NCBI GenBank assembly: GCA_018340805.1
Contig: JACMZG010001913.1
Coordinates: forward strand, 22,604,712-22,668,711
Reading direction: 5' to 3'
Origin: Microvelia longipes
Taxonomy: Eukaryota > Arthropoda > Insecta > Hemiptera > Veliidae
Length of the DNA stretch: 64,000 bases
The translations under genes and the position numbers were made by a program. Positions within the stretch are counted from its first letter, which is position 1; every line of letters begins with the position of its first letter. Below are positions 48,871-59,120 of the stretch, in pieces. The notes beneath the pieces were generated by a model, which was given only the letters and a program-made list of their open reading frames with translations, had not been told where the DNA came from and did not search any database.

Positions 48871-50148
48871 TCATACAAGCGTGAAATGTTTGTTTTGTTT
48901 TTTTCTTATCCCCCCTTCGTTACTATGCCGCTGAGGGGGAAATACTGGTATACTTTGTCGTTCAATATAAGACAATAGGCAGCTGTCCGCGGGACAATTT
49001 TCTTCAAATTCAATTTCAAGTTTTATATCTACGGGAGACGAGGAAACAGATTCAACTTGACGACTACAATCAATTACCGTTAACGGTGCACAATTAATGA
49101 AATCATTGAATGAAAGCAACGGTGCTGCGTCTCTTTTACCGTAGTAACTCTTTTGAAAATTACTGTACATCTCGTACAGCCAAGCCACACGCTTTTTATC
49201 GAAATTCAAATTTAAAGCGTTGTAAGGATACGTCTCTGAGCCAACGTGTAAACGTACATTTTTTAACTTGCACGAGTCATAAAGTGACGCGTTTTTATCG
49301 AGATTATTTAACCGGCCCGTTTGTAGACCCAAAATAGCATATCTGGGTTTTTCCAATTGTGTACTGGTTTTAATAGTCCACATAATATTAGTAGTTGTAG
49401 GCAATGTTGGGTAAACAAATAAACTCCACGAACGGAATGCCATAGGGATGGGTAGATTTTTCTCTAAATATGTCAACATTTTCAATTTATACCTGTCTCC
49501 CAATGTAATGTACGGCAATTGCCAGGTAATTTTATTAATTTCAACATTTATTGGAATAACTTCATCGGCTTTAGGTTTGTTAGCCGGGTCCACAAGTGTG
49601 AGCATATTTTCATCTCTATTTGACCTAACCAAAACAAGTTCCATGCGTGCGTTTAATAGTACATAATTATAGTCTTCACAAAAACCCAAAAGGGTTTTTA
49701 ACGGTAGACAAATACTAAAATCTCCTGTCGACGTGTTGACGCTTTGATTTTCGGTTTTACCGACAGTGGGCATTGTCCAAGCACCTGAATGTAATTTTTT
49801 CACTGTCGCATCACTAAAACTTGTCAACCCTTTCATTGTTGCCGCATGACCAGGTGATTTAATGGCGTCAATCTCAACTCCGTTTATTTCAAGTCGAATT
49901 TCGCTGAAGCAATGTGCCGCTGCATTATTGGATAACGTGTAATAGTTTTGCCTAGTTATCTTTCCTTCGATATAAATCGAGCTCTCCGACGGTAAAACAA
50001 ATGTATCCACTTGTTGAAACGGTATTCTTATTTCATCTGACGGTGAAAACTTTGTATTTGCGTACGGAGCGTGCGAGTGCACTTGATATTTGACTATACT
50101 TTCGTCAAATTCCGGCAATACGCCAATGTCTAAAATGTCTGCATTCAT
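48871..50148 (-). CDS. Major capsid protein (hexon-like), 425 aa
   Basis: An intact 425-codon frame. The N-terminal part, with NTKFSPSDEIRIPFQQVD and LPSESSIYIEGK, has the pattern of the first strands of a jelly-roll domain; a second set follows after about residue 220 (PYITLGDRYKLK, SWSLFVYPTLP). WLYEMYSNFQKSYYG near residue 330 is a conserved block of arthropod Polinton capsid proteins as I remember them. A double jelly-roll trimer forming the capsid shell is the expected structure. The length is on the short side for the group but compatible with double jelly-roll proteins. The start ATG overlaps the stop of the upstream 73-aa gene as ATGA. No lesions are seen. Confidence 0.8.
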   Translation of the reverse strand: MNADILDIGVLPEFDESIVKYQVHSHAPYANTKFSPSDEIRIPFQQVDTFVLPSESSIYIEGKITRQNYYTLSNNAAAHCFSEIRLEINGVEIDAIKSPGHAATMKGLTSFSDATVKKLHSGAWTMPTVGKTENQSVNTSTGDFSICLPLKTLLGFCEDYNYVLLNARMELVLVRSNRDENMLTLVDPANKPKADEVIPINVEINKITWQLPYITLGDRYKLKMLTYLEKNLPIPMAFRSWSLFVYPTLPTTTNIMWTIKTSTQLEKPRYAILGLQTGRLNNLDKNASLYDSCKLKNVRLHVGSETYPYNALNLNFDKKRVAWLYEMYSNFQKSYYGKRDAAPLLSFNDFINCAPLTVIDCSRQVESVSSSPVDIKLEIEFEENCPADSCLLSYIERQSIPVFPPQRHSNEGGIRKKQNKHFTLV

Positions 50149-50366
50149 TTTTTCAACTTCTTCTTACTATTACTAACGGTTTTAATCTGGTAACCTAATT
50201 GTTTTAGAAACTTTCTATTCTCCGGTGTTAACCCTTGCACAGGTAAAGCACGACTGACCGATGACAATTTTCCAGATCTTCTTTTATGACACCCCGCCGT
50301 ACTCACGCATTTCGAAGGGGGAGCGCTGTAAGTGCGTCCGCGTCCGACGCTGTTAAAAATTATCAT
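50145..50366 (-). CDS. Small basic protein between the capsid genes, 73 aa
   Basis: An intact frame from the ATG at 50366. The protein is basic (Lys/Arg-rich, ending NSKKKLKK) with the segment LTPENRKFLKQLGYQIK, which I have seen in small proteins at this place in arthropod Polintons. Three cysteines lie in the first half. It starts 11 bases after the penton stop and its own stop TGA overlaps the capsid ATG by one dinucleotide step (ATGA). A minor virion or DNA-condensing protein is a reasonable guess; function is not known. Confidence 0.65.
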   Translation of the reverse strand: MIIFNSVGRGRTYSAPPSKCVSTAGCHKRRSGKLSSVSRALPVQGLTPENRKFLKQLGYQIKTVSNSKKKLKK

Positions 50367-50377
50367 TTTTTTATATT

Positions 50378-51455
50378 TTAATTTCTGTGTCTTTTTCTAC
50401 TATAGCCGCCGCTAATACTACTACCACTACTGCTACTACTACTACTACTACTACTTCTAATTAAATGCAAGCGTACCGTTATCCTTTCGCCGCGTGTATC
50501 GACCAAATTTCCGTCTTGATCGACTATTTTTAATGTTATACTATCGATAACTTTCTTGGTTATATCCAAATAGACAACTGGCTGGGGGGTTTCGACAATT
50601 TTATACCCGTACGGTACGTTTGGGAAAAATTGATGCAATGTATGAGATTCGATGTTATTCGTCCAAGTACCTTTGACTATACTACACTCGATAGCCAGTG
50701 AATTGACTTTAAATATGTCTACGACTCTTTCAGACTCGTAATTTACGTTAATATCTAATATTCTAGGCTCGAAACCTAAAATTGAGGNNNNNNNNNNNNN
50801 NNNNNNNNNNNNNNNNNNNNNNNNNNNNNNNNNNNNNNNNNNNNNNNNNNNNNNNNNNNNNNNNNNNNNNNNNNNNNNNNNNNNNNNNNNNNNNNNNNNN
50901 NNNNNNNNNNNNNNNNNNNNNNNNNNNNNNNNNNNNNNNNNNNNNNNNNNNNNNNNNNNNNNNNNNNNNNNNNNNNNNNNNNNNNNNNNNNNNNNNNNNN
51001 NNNNNNNNNNNNNNNNNNNNNNNNNNNNNNNNNNNNNNNNNNNNNNNNNNNNNNNNNNNNNNNNNNNNNNNNNNNNNNNNNNNNNNNNNNNNNNNNNNNN
51101 NNNNNNNNNNNNNNNNNNNNNNNNNNNNNNNNNNNNNNNNNNNNNNNNNNNNNNNNNNNNNNNNNNNNNNNNNNNNNCCTGTAAAGGTCACCGACATGGG
51201 GCTCAATTTACTCTGAAGTGCGTTTAAAGATGTCCATAAATCAGTGATTTCATTTTCATCCAATGTGATATCAGAATCCAACAAATACAAATGATTATTC
51301 GTATCGTCCAGATTAGGTATGCTGTTGTAACATTCAAAAGTGAGTAATCCCAATGAGTACTCTGAATCATCGTCTAAATGTATCGGCGGAAAATATGTAC
51401 TGGTTAAAATCGGCTTATTGCCAGTGAATGTCAAAGCTATTGAAGTGGACGTCAT
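50378..51455 (-). CDS. Minor capsid (penton-like) protein, interrupted by an assembly gap
   Basis: The start (ATG at 51455) shows [35 protein letters not shown], a typical penton-like N-terminus in Polintons. After the unknown bases the C-terminal part shows [29 protein letters not shown] and [22 protein letters not shown], the strongest family signature, followed by ten Ser encoded by a (TAC/AGT)n run and a basic end (SRKRHRN). The protein forms the fivefold vertices in related viruses. The frames before and after the gap do not match if the gap length is taken literally, so the 390 N are likely an estimate. Confidence 0.85.
50788..51177. other. Assembly gap, 390 N
   Basis: A run of unknown bases inside the penton-like gene. 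The reading frames on the two sides disagree for this exact length, so its true size probably differs, or the gene has a frameshift hidden inside it. Confidence 0.98.
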
Positions 51456-51494
51456 GATTTACTCGAAGCAAATGCTCTATCATCGCCAAATACT

Positions 51495-51617
<123 letters not shown>

Positions 51618-51794
51618 GTGTGTGTGTGTTTATTTTTTCAATTAGTATTGAAAGGGGTTAAAATAATAATAACTCATTTTCTTTACATATATACATTTAT
51701 TTACTTACAAATATTACAAATAATAAATCTATTAATATTTTAATTATTTTCTGTTAATTTACAATTCTTTACATACATGTGTTTACCTATTTAA

Positions 51795-52241
51795 TCATAA
51801 CAAAATTTTACTACTACTACTACTACTACTTTTTGACATTAAAAGTAAAAATAAAATACATAAATGACCACAAATGACCGTATTGAAAGGTTGGATTTTT
51901 TCACGGTTATATGATAAGTTAGTTCCTTTTAAATATTTAACTAATTCTAATGGACATGGTAGTCCAAAGCTATCAAAATATACTGAGCGCGAATTGTGTA
52001 CAAAATAAGCACACCAATGACTTCCAGGTTCGAATTTTGATTGCAAATTTAAAATTCCACATTCAGTAGGAATGTTTCGTTTTTTCGGAAGTTCGTCTCT
52101 CATAAAAACCCCTCTAAAACAAGTTATATTTAATTTATTTACAATCTTTAATATATCATAATTTGACAGAGCCCGATCTGGAAGGGGTATTACTAGTTTT
52201 TTGAACCGGAACGAACTATTAAACCTAGACCACTCTTCCAC
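51795..52241 (-). CDS. Adenain-like (Ulp1-type) cysteine protease
   Basis: A virion maturation protease. The catalytic His is in SHWCAYF, the Asp (Asn/Asp position) in VYFDSFG and the Cys in CGHLCILFL, in the order and spacing of adenovirus and Polinton proteases; ALSNYDILKIVNKLNI and FRGVFMRDELP at the N-terminus are also typical. The C-terminus is extended by seven Ser from a trinucleotide run. No ATG precedes the conserved part: the frame opens inside the end of the PLA2 gene with a GTG at 52241, and the first ATG is within the conserved region. The start is thus unusual or the 5' end is damaged. Confidence 0.88.
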   Translation of the reverse strand: MEEWSRFNSSFRFKKLVIPLPDRALSNYDILKIVNKLNITCFRGVFMRDELPKKRNIPTECGILNLQSKFEPGSHWCAYFVHNSRSVYFDSFGLPCPLELVKYLKGTNLSYNREKIQPFNTVICGHLCILFLLLMSKSSSSSSSKILL

Positions 52242-53053
52242 GGTTTTAAGTAAAGACCATTACCTACGGATACTAGTTCTTCCATTTTTTTATTATGTCT
52301 TTTTGCTTCGTCCATTTCTTGGGCTGCTTTTCGAGCGTCATTTACTGTTTTAACTATACTAGCTGCCCCACCAACAACGCTTCCCAAAGCCGCTATTGCG
52401 GGAATTAAAAAATTAATTATACCCCCATGTTTTTTTGGAAGTGGGATAACCCTAGGGTAGGGCGCTTTATATTTTTTCCTACCTAATGCTCCGTCTTTTT
52501 TTATAGCTCTAATAGCTGCCAAAGTTTTCTTAAAAATACTAGCACCCGGGGGCAAACCAAGCATTGCCCTTCTTGCGGCAGACATTCTTTTTTTCAATAA
52601 ATTTGTTGTTAAAGTATTTAAACGGGATTTTGAATTCTTCTTCTTTCTTCTTCCTTGGGTAGATTTTCGTTTTTTTCTTCTTTTGCCGTCTCCGGCACCG
52701 ATTTTACTTTTTGCTTTCATTGCACCTGCGACAACTAAAGCTGCCAATTTTTCACCTACTGTAGAATCACGTGCTTTTACTCGTTGCCAAGCGGTTTTTA
52801 ATAATTCAAGATCGGCTCGTCTACGAATTTCACTGTCTTTACTACTATAAGCAGTATCGTGTAAATAACAGCCGTAATCTAGAGGATTAATACCAAAATC
52901 ACCTTTCGCTACTCGGGCCTTAACTTTAGTGCCGGGCCCGCAATAAGAATAACCGGGTAAATGTAATTCGATTGGGAGTTTATCAATAAGTTTATTAATC
53001 AAACCGAGTGAACTACTTTTCTTTGAAGTGTTCTCTTTGAAAGATAAAGACAT
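52193..53053 (-). CDS. Phospholipase A2-type / basic core virion protein, 286 aa
   Basis: An intact frame from the ATG at 53053. Residues 30-75 hold a parvovirus-type phospholipase A2 motif: the calcium loop YCGPGT and the catalytic helix with the His-Asp pair in CYLHDTAY. Residues 120-150 are extremely basic (KRRKKRK, GRRKKKNSKSR), fit for DNA binding. Residues 205-240 form a hydrophobic Gly/Ala-rich segment (FLIPAIAALGSVVGGAAS) like membrane-active adenovirus core or cement peptides, followed by a charged helix. Such a protein could help the particle cross the endosome and bind the genome, as known for PLA2 domains of parvovirus capsids. Its end overlaps the protease frame by 49 bases. Confidence 0.85.
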   Translation of the reverse strand: MSLSFKENTSKKSSSLGLINKLIDKLPIELHLPGYSYCGPGTKVKARVAKGDFGINPLDYGCYLHDTAYSSKDSEIRRRADLELLKTAWQRVKARDSTVGEKLAALVVAGAMKAKSKIGAGDGKRRKKRKSTQGRRKKKNSKSRLNTLTTNLLKKRMSAARRAMLGLPPGASIFKKTLAAIRAIKKDGALGRKKYKAPYPRVIPLPKKHGGIINFLIPAIAALGSVVGGAASIVKTVNDARKAAQEMDEAKRHNKKMEELVSVGNGLYLKPWKSGLGLIVRSGSKN

Positions 53054-53156
53054 ACTAAATTAATTATTATTACAAGTTATATTTATATATATATGTATAC
53101 TCGGTCATGGCATTAATATTATTATTATTATTATTTATTATTATTATTATACGCAA

Positions 53157-56100
53157 TTATGTCTCGTCCAAGACTTCATCGTCAGATTCTTCAACATTAG
53201 CTAATCTTGGGGGCGGTAAACTGTAGTGGCCGTGAGCAAGTGTTGTCACTTTGTCGTCTTTTATAAATCTTTTATCGTCTTTTGACGAGAGTGATAACTT
53301 TCTCACTGCCACTGTGTAAATTTTATGACAATAGGATCTTATTGTGTTAAACTGTGTATACATTTGAACGTCGTCAAATAGCGCCTTTCTATAATCGTTA
53401 AAACTGATTTTAGTTTTTACCGCGTTCTTTTGGACACCCTTAGATTTTTTTAGTTCTACGTCGTTCAAAAGTAGCATAGCGTACAGTTTAGCACGTAATC
53501 CCACCCATTCTAATATTTTACCACCTGCCATTTCATCTTTAAATTTACCTAAAACTTTTTTATTCGCCTCTGAATAAAATGGGCTATCTTTTGGCAGATT
53601 GCTAAAATCAAAGAAAAACGATAATGCCTTGGACACCTCTTCCCTCCAATCGCGCCCATTTGTGTTTAAAAAATAACAAAAGGAGTCGGTGTCACTGTAG
53701 GCTAGTTGGAGGTTATTTGGCCCAAAATGGCGTAGCATTACGTCATAATGAAATTTAGCATGTGTAATTTAGCCAAGTCAAGAATTGTAAAACCGACTAT
53801 AATGGGTTTGTTCAATTCTACACTAGTCTTTTTCATAGATACAGCAACTAAATTTTCTGTAATAATGCTACGCCTACTAAAATTAGGCTTTGCAATTAAT
53901 TTTCTAGCCTCAGCCCAACTGGTGCAAAGTCTTAAATCTCTACGGTTTCTGACCTGTAACACATAAGAAAAACAAATATCCATTAGTCCTTTTTTTTTTT
54001 CAAAATTTTTTCTACCTGTGAATATGATATTAAAATATATATAAATATATATATGTACATAGATATAAACAAATTTATTTATGTTTATTAATAACCGTAT
54101 TGTTAATAAATTATTTTAGATAATAGTTATAATTACTTTTTCAATCAATTTGCCGTAGCATGAATTATTGAGGCTCTTCCACATATCCTTTTCAAAATCC
54201 GTTTTGGCATCTTTCCTCATTCTGGTATTGAATTGAATGAAGGGTCTCATCCACGCGCTTTGTTCAAAACCAATTACTCTGTGGACCTTTTTAAGAATAC
54301 AGCCGTGAGACACTGCAAATTGTAGCATCCTATAATGCAGACAATATTTTTCTTTATTTGTTAGGGTGGCCACCAGTTTAACATACTTTGACCCATTAAC
54401 AGCCAATTTTTCAGTGAGAGGCGGAAAAGAGTTGAAATAATCGAGTGTTTGGCGGTATTATATCGACTTCTGCTATATAGCCGATATTTGAATCGTGGGC
54501 AGTATTTAATAAATCGACACTATCAGGGTCGACCCATTTAAAATCCGATTTGGGGAGTATTTGGTCACTGCAATAGGCGTACAAATTATTCGCGTCTATA
54601 TACATAAATTCATTAGACGCGTCCGATTTTGCATGCCGAAGTGTTACTTGGCAAAAACCACCCCTTATACCCCTTTCGATCATGCAATGCATGTCGTAAT
54701 CTGTCATTATGTCCAATTTTACCTTTGTTAATTTCAACATTCCTTCAAAGGCTAGGCCACTTAAAGAATATTGGTAACATGGCTCAATTCCATATTCTGA
54801 ATTTAAAAATTGTAATCTGAAGTTTTCAAATACTTCGGCCAACAAGTACACGTCGGTTTTTAAATACAAATCGGAATATTCTTTTAAATTTTTAATGCCG
54901 AACTCACGCCATACTTCTTGTGCATGGGCGTATTCCTCGTCTGTTATATCTTTTTCACTTAACGAACTTCTAAAACTACTTTTAGGCGGGAGGCAGGTGT
55001 CGTCTAATTTTTCCCAGTCGGTGACATACTCATATGGCATGACACCTTTTTTTAATAATAATTCCAACTGCCTCCCTTGATAATGCCTGGGGAGAATATT
55101 AAACTGAGACGGAGAAAGACTTTTTGCTATTGCGTCTAAACTGTACGGCAAGAATCTCATCGAATCTAAAAATCGAATGGTTATAGTTTGTTTATAATCA
55201 AAGTGGGTTACAACCTTAGAAAAAGTTATAAATCTTTCATCGGTATTGGCCAGAACCGTAATTTTCGTAGGTGGGAGGTTTGCTAATTCGCGAACTAAAA
55301 ATTTAAAATCATAATTACTACCGTTATGAGAAAACCGGCAAAAAGTAGGGCGAATTACGAGCAGTTTTGTTGCAGCTCGTGTGTGCGCGGCCCACGGTAA
55401 TTATTGACAGATCTTAAGTGATTGTGCTCGATAATTTTGGGGTCTTGGGGGTCATTAAATTCACCTAAACAGAGATAACAATGTTTGGCACTGTCATGCG
55501 CCTTCTTTTGTTCTTCTGTCATGCGAACAGGGTTATTTTTTAAATAATGTTCTAAACATTTTTTTGCCATGTGCCATAGTTTCCAAAATAACCGGAGCCC
55601 ACAGTCTTTACCGGAAAACATGAGCAATTTATTAAAATCTCTTTGACTATTAATGCCGTGAATGTCGCTTACTACGTAAGCGGCACATGACATTATTTGG
55701 TGCTCGTGTTTTTTATTGTGTAAGACGTTAACGCCTTATTGTTTTCTGAGGGCTCGGACATATCGCTTCTAATTTTTTTAAAATTGATTCTATGTCACTG
55801 TAAGCGGCAAAGGGCAAACGTATTTGGTGCCTATAGTTTGAATATTTGACATTGGAACCGTTTTTAGGCATTTTTACTCTTAACGGCGCTTCAAAACATT
55901 GAAGCGTGTGAAGATATAGTTTCGCTTCTTTTTTACCGCCAAAATCATCGTAGTATGTAAAACATCGGCGGCATACAGCCACCGAGCGCTTACAACCGGT
56001 TATCTGGGACCTAATTAATTTGTCAAAATTAAATATCCTAACGAAGTGGTGATGTTCTTCCGAACTCAATAGCAAAATGTCTATTTGGGTGTGGGCTAAA

Positions 56101-56640
56101 AGATCGGGTACGTGAAAAGGATATATTAAACCTGACTCATCAATAGCAAATAAATTTACCCTGCACTGATTACATTCTTCAAATTTTTTAATTTCTTTTA
56201 ATGCCGTAGGAAATGAAACCATTGTAAAATCGAATATTTTCCCACCCGGAGGGGGTTTTGCCAAGATAGCCTTTCGAAAGCAATCCGATAAAACGGAAGG
56301 GTATTCTTTATTATCACATGTGTTAGTTTTAAGTATACGCGCAGGTAAAGGGATTTGACACGTGCCGGCTTGAAGAGGGTCACTTACTGATGTACAGTAC
56401 AAACCCTTCAATTCTAAATAATGTATGCCCGCTATTTTTTGATTCGTAATCACAAAGTTCGCGGTCAATTTTGTCAACTCCGACTGTCAGAACATCTTCA
56501 ATGTCCGTTAGTTGGAATACCGGCACGTTTTTTGTTTTAAAACTCCTCATTACAATAGCGCCCGTTAATGGGTGTATATAGAGTGTTTCTAACGCGTAAT
56601 TAGCCTTAACGGACGTCCACTCTACTAGACTCTGTTCTAT
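53157..56640 (-). pseudogene. polB: Protein-primed family B DNA polymerase, broken by frameshifts, with an intron
   Basis: The replicative polymerase of the element. In order from 56.5 kb down are a cysteine-rich segment (C-x-x-C near 55.95 kb), exonuclease motif I (YSDIES, about 55.8 kb), an endonuclease-like CYLC..EHNH segment (about 55.45 kb), exo II (NGSNYDF, about 55.32 kb), exo III (YLKTD, about 54.85 kb), motif A (IDANNLY, about 54.59 kb), motif B (NNSCYGK, about 54.16 kb), motif C (YSDTDS, about 53.69 kb) and the later AKLYA block (about 53.49 kb). All catalytic motifs are visible. The frame changes at least six times (near 53.75, 54.45, 55.33, 55.37, 55.72 and 56.48 kb), yet few stop substitutions are seen. 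A separate break at 54.0-54.1 kb is an intron. Confidence 0.93.
53954..54136 (-). other. Spliceosomal intron in the polymerase gene
   Basis: On the minus strand a GTAATT donor (after AAA) and a pyrimidine-rich ..TTACAG acceptor bound 183 AT-rich bases. The conserved polymerase sequence stops just after motif B at the donor and resumes at the acceptor without losing or gaining a residue, phase 0. A CTAAT branch-like word lies about 28 bases before the acceptor. Without removal there is a stop within the intron. Confidence 0.8.
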
Positions 56641-56688
56641 TAGGTTTTCATACTATGGAATGCCATATGAAAGAATTTATGAGTTTCG

Positions 56689-57303
56689 TTAGGACTCATC
56701 GTGTTCTCTATATAATAATTTTTTTAAATTGTTATTCAGCGCTGTGTAAACAAGCGCCGCATTCACATTTGGGACGGGTGTGCTAATTTCTTTTCTTAAA
56801 CGAGCCGATCGGAGTTTTCTTTGATCTACCGGTTTGAAACACATTTTAACGTGCCTTTTTAAAAACGTCTTATTTAAAAATTGCCTATTGCAGTGAATAC
56901 ATATAAAAGGAGTAGAAATACCTTTACAAACACTCTGATGCCTCAGCATGTTGTAGCGAGTGCTATAACTCTTTGTACACTTCTCACATACAAAAGTGGG
57001 CTTCTCTTTCACGTGACTGCTATTGCTGCCACCGGCACATTTTGGCCCGGCCTCTTGCTCATTTTGAGCATGCGGTGGGTGAGACCCTTCACCAATGACT
57101 TTGCACAAAGTCGTGGCTAAAGGCGTAGTAGTAGTAGTAGTAGTAGTTATAGTAAAAGAAGAAGAAGTTGTAGTAGTAGTAGGGTACTCGAGCATCGTCG
57201 CGTCCTCTCCACTGTACCAGGACAACTCTTCAGCCAAAATTGATTTTTTGGTGGGCGGTTCATCGTCCTCTTCTTTATTTAATGATGTCGACGCTACTGC
57301 CAA
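56689..57303 (-). CDS. Zinc-finger segment upstream of the polymerase, 204 aa
   Basis: The frame has an acidic start (KEEDDEPP), a Thr-rich stretch with eight Thr in a row, and two zinc-finger-like units near residues 105-155: FVCEKC..LRHQSVC and FICIHC..LKRHVKMC, each with C-x-x-C and a His/Cys second pair. The end (ALNNNLKKLLYREHDES) leads towards the polymerase. In related elements such fingers belong to the N-terminal part of the polymerase protein, so this may be its broken-off 5' part; similar protein text continues in other frames on both sides (57315-57480 upstream, 56480-56660 downstream). DNA binding at the termini or in priming is a plausible role. Confidence 0.7.
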   Translation of the reverse strand: MAVASTSLNKEEDDEPPTKKSILAEELSWYSGEDATMLEYPTTTTTSSSFTITTTTTTTTPLATTLCKVIGEGSHPPHAQNEQEAGPKCAGGSNSSHVKEKPTFVCEKCTKSYSTRYNMLRHQSVCKGISTPFICIHCNRQFLNKTFLKRHVKMCFKPVDQRKLRSARLRKEISTPVPNVNAALVYTALNNNLKKLLYREHDES

Positions 57304-57481
57304 AGGTTGCGGTTCTAAAGGAGCGGGTCTTTTCTTAAATTATTATTGGGGCTCGGTGAGTTGTCAGACCCCGACTCGGAAGAAGAACTCGATAAAAATT
57401 TTAAAACGCTAGCGTATCGCCTCCCACCCCCACTTACCGCCAGCCTTTGGGATTTACCAGTTCCCCTCTCAATTTTTTTCT

Positions 57482-57811
57482 TTAATGATAATCCCAATTT
57501 TTTAAAAGAGACCGACGGCTTGCTAAAATCACGCGCCCATGCGAGTTTAGTAGCGGAGTGGTGACGGAAGTAGTAGTAGTAGTGGTCGAAATTGTTGACG
57601 CAGCTAAGTCATTTAATCCCCTTCCCCCAATATTTTCTTTTTTTACACTTTCCTTTTCTAACGTCTGAGATGATGTCGATTTAAACAGTCTATCTAGAGT
57701 CTGCGTTGATTTGTGGAAAATACCCTTGGCCCGAGTCTGGTCAGTCTGTGTCTCACTGTCATTCAAAACCCGCTCTGTTTGCACCCCTTTATTTATAGCA
57801 CAAGGTCTCAC
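57482..57811 (-). CDS. N-terminal leader with four LC8-type (TQT) motifs
   Basis: About 109 codons, without an ATG at the beginning: the frame is open further upstream to about 57920 with protein-like text, so the start lies there or in an upstream exon. Within the first 55 residues are GVQTE, ETQTD, STQTL and SSQTL, with the central Gln at residues 11, 22, 37 and 49. Such TQT-type words, 11-15 residues apart, are the known docking motif of dynein light chain LC8. The rest is Ser/Thr-rich. The following frame (57315-57497) is Ser-rich and basic. It may be an independent protein or the leader of the polymerase polypeptide. Confidence 0.5.
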   Translation of the reverse strand: MRPCAINKGVQTERVLNDSETQTDQTRAKGIFHKSTQTLDRLFKSTSSQTLEKESVKKENIGGRGLNDLAASTISTTTTTTSVTTPLLNSHGRVILASRRSLLKNWDYH

Positions 57812-57929
57812 ATACGTTATCCAGGGGCAAAGCTCATAACTACCCCGGCGTTCATTTATGTGAGCTCTTTGTGCAATAACAATGCAGCAGAAGAACCGAA
57901 CAACCTATGGCAAGTAGAGCACGAATAAC

Positions 57930-58092
57930 TGAAATCAAACACAAGTTTATTAGACAAGTGTATGATTAAATATTAAAATAACTAAAATATCGATTTTTTA
58001 AACTCTTTTACTTACAAGATTTTAAACTAATACCATTTTCCAATTTACGCTCCACTTCCCACCCTATTACTATTACATTTTTATTCACATCA

Positions 58093-58134
<42 letters not shown>

Positions 58135-58857
58135 GCATTGCAGATAACAAATAATTATTCCTTTTGACATTCACGGAAAACAAACGACATTGTTTTAACA
58201 ATAATAATACAATTGAAACACATGGCAACTGTAGTTTACGCACGATTGAATACAACTTATTACACAGCTTAATATTCACAGAAAATATTATGAGTAAAAA
58301 CTTACTGGTGAGATGGTATATCAGATGACGATGATGATGATGATGAAGCAGCAAAAGATTTTGAGGGATGCATTTCGAATTAAATTAAATTACAAGTAAT
58401 GAAGATTTGAACAGAAGAAGAAAGAGCTAGCTTGTGAGATCAGAACGAACTAAGTCTCTATAATTCTATTACAACTTTATATACTTGATTTCACAGCATA
58501 GCTGCGTGACCAGAGCATGCTTAAAAACCGCGGTTCACCCTAAAATTGACATCAGCTGTACGTCTACCCTTATTTACAGACGCTGAATTATTTACTCAAT
58601 TATAGAAAATGGTAAAAATACACGCTACTGAAATTATTCCAAAAAAATATTTGTCAAATTAAAAATCTAATAATACAATAGATAGTTGAAGAAAAAGGGC
58701 CGATACCTAAACCGAAGCTTTGTAACACGCAAGTACGCGACCGACCCTTTTGCACCTGACCTTAATGTACACGTGTCCTACCCTAGCCTACCGTCCTTAT
58801 ACTACTCCTGCTATTCTTTAATACATCGCACTCTTGAGAAAATGCGTTCATGTTCTC
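57930..58857. other. Right subterminal region of the Polinton, no gene seen
   Basis: Holds an (AT)n run at 58095-58131, a (GAT)n run at 58326-58345 and AT-rich unique sequence. TATA-like words on the minus strand near 58470-58490 could serve the polymerase promoter. No convincing coding frame is seen; frames through the repeats are artefacts. Confidence 0.6.
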
Positions 58858-58955
58858 TTTTGCTCATGTACATCCACGACCTTCCTTATACCATATTTTC
58901 CACCCCCCACCACTTTTATCATCTCATCCACTACCTTCCTTAAGATCACCCTACT
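58858..58955 (-). repeat. Polinton right terminal inverted repeat
   Basis: Inverted partner of 39628-39725, ending CCCTACT. The next six bases, GAATTG, repeat those left of the element. This end lies upstream of the polymerase gene. Confidence 0.97.
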
Positions 58956-59120
58956 GAATTGCTTTCTTTTATTTTTAATTTTCAATAGACATTAGATAAA
59001 GTGTATTTGTTTCAAGAAAAGTCGTCGTTCTGCTTTCCCCTGGCGCATAAGATGATCGGATCAGGTTTGCATTGCTTTATTCGTATAGCATCCCAAAGAA
59101 ACTAAGGTAAAATTAATCAT

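Noticed and set aside
58085..58354. 89-codon frame starting with a His run
   Set aside because: The His run comes from a (GAT)n repeat and the end from an (AT)n repeat; no coding character between.
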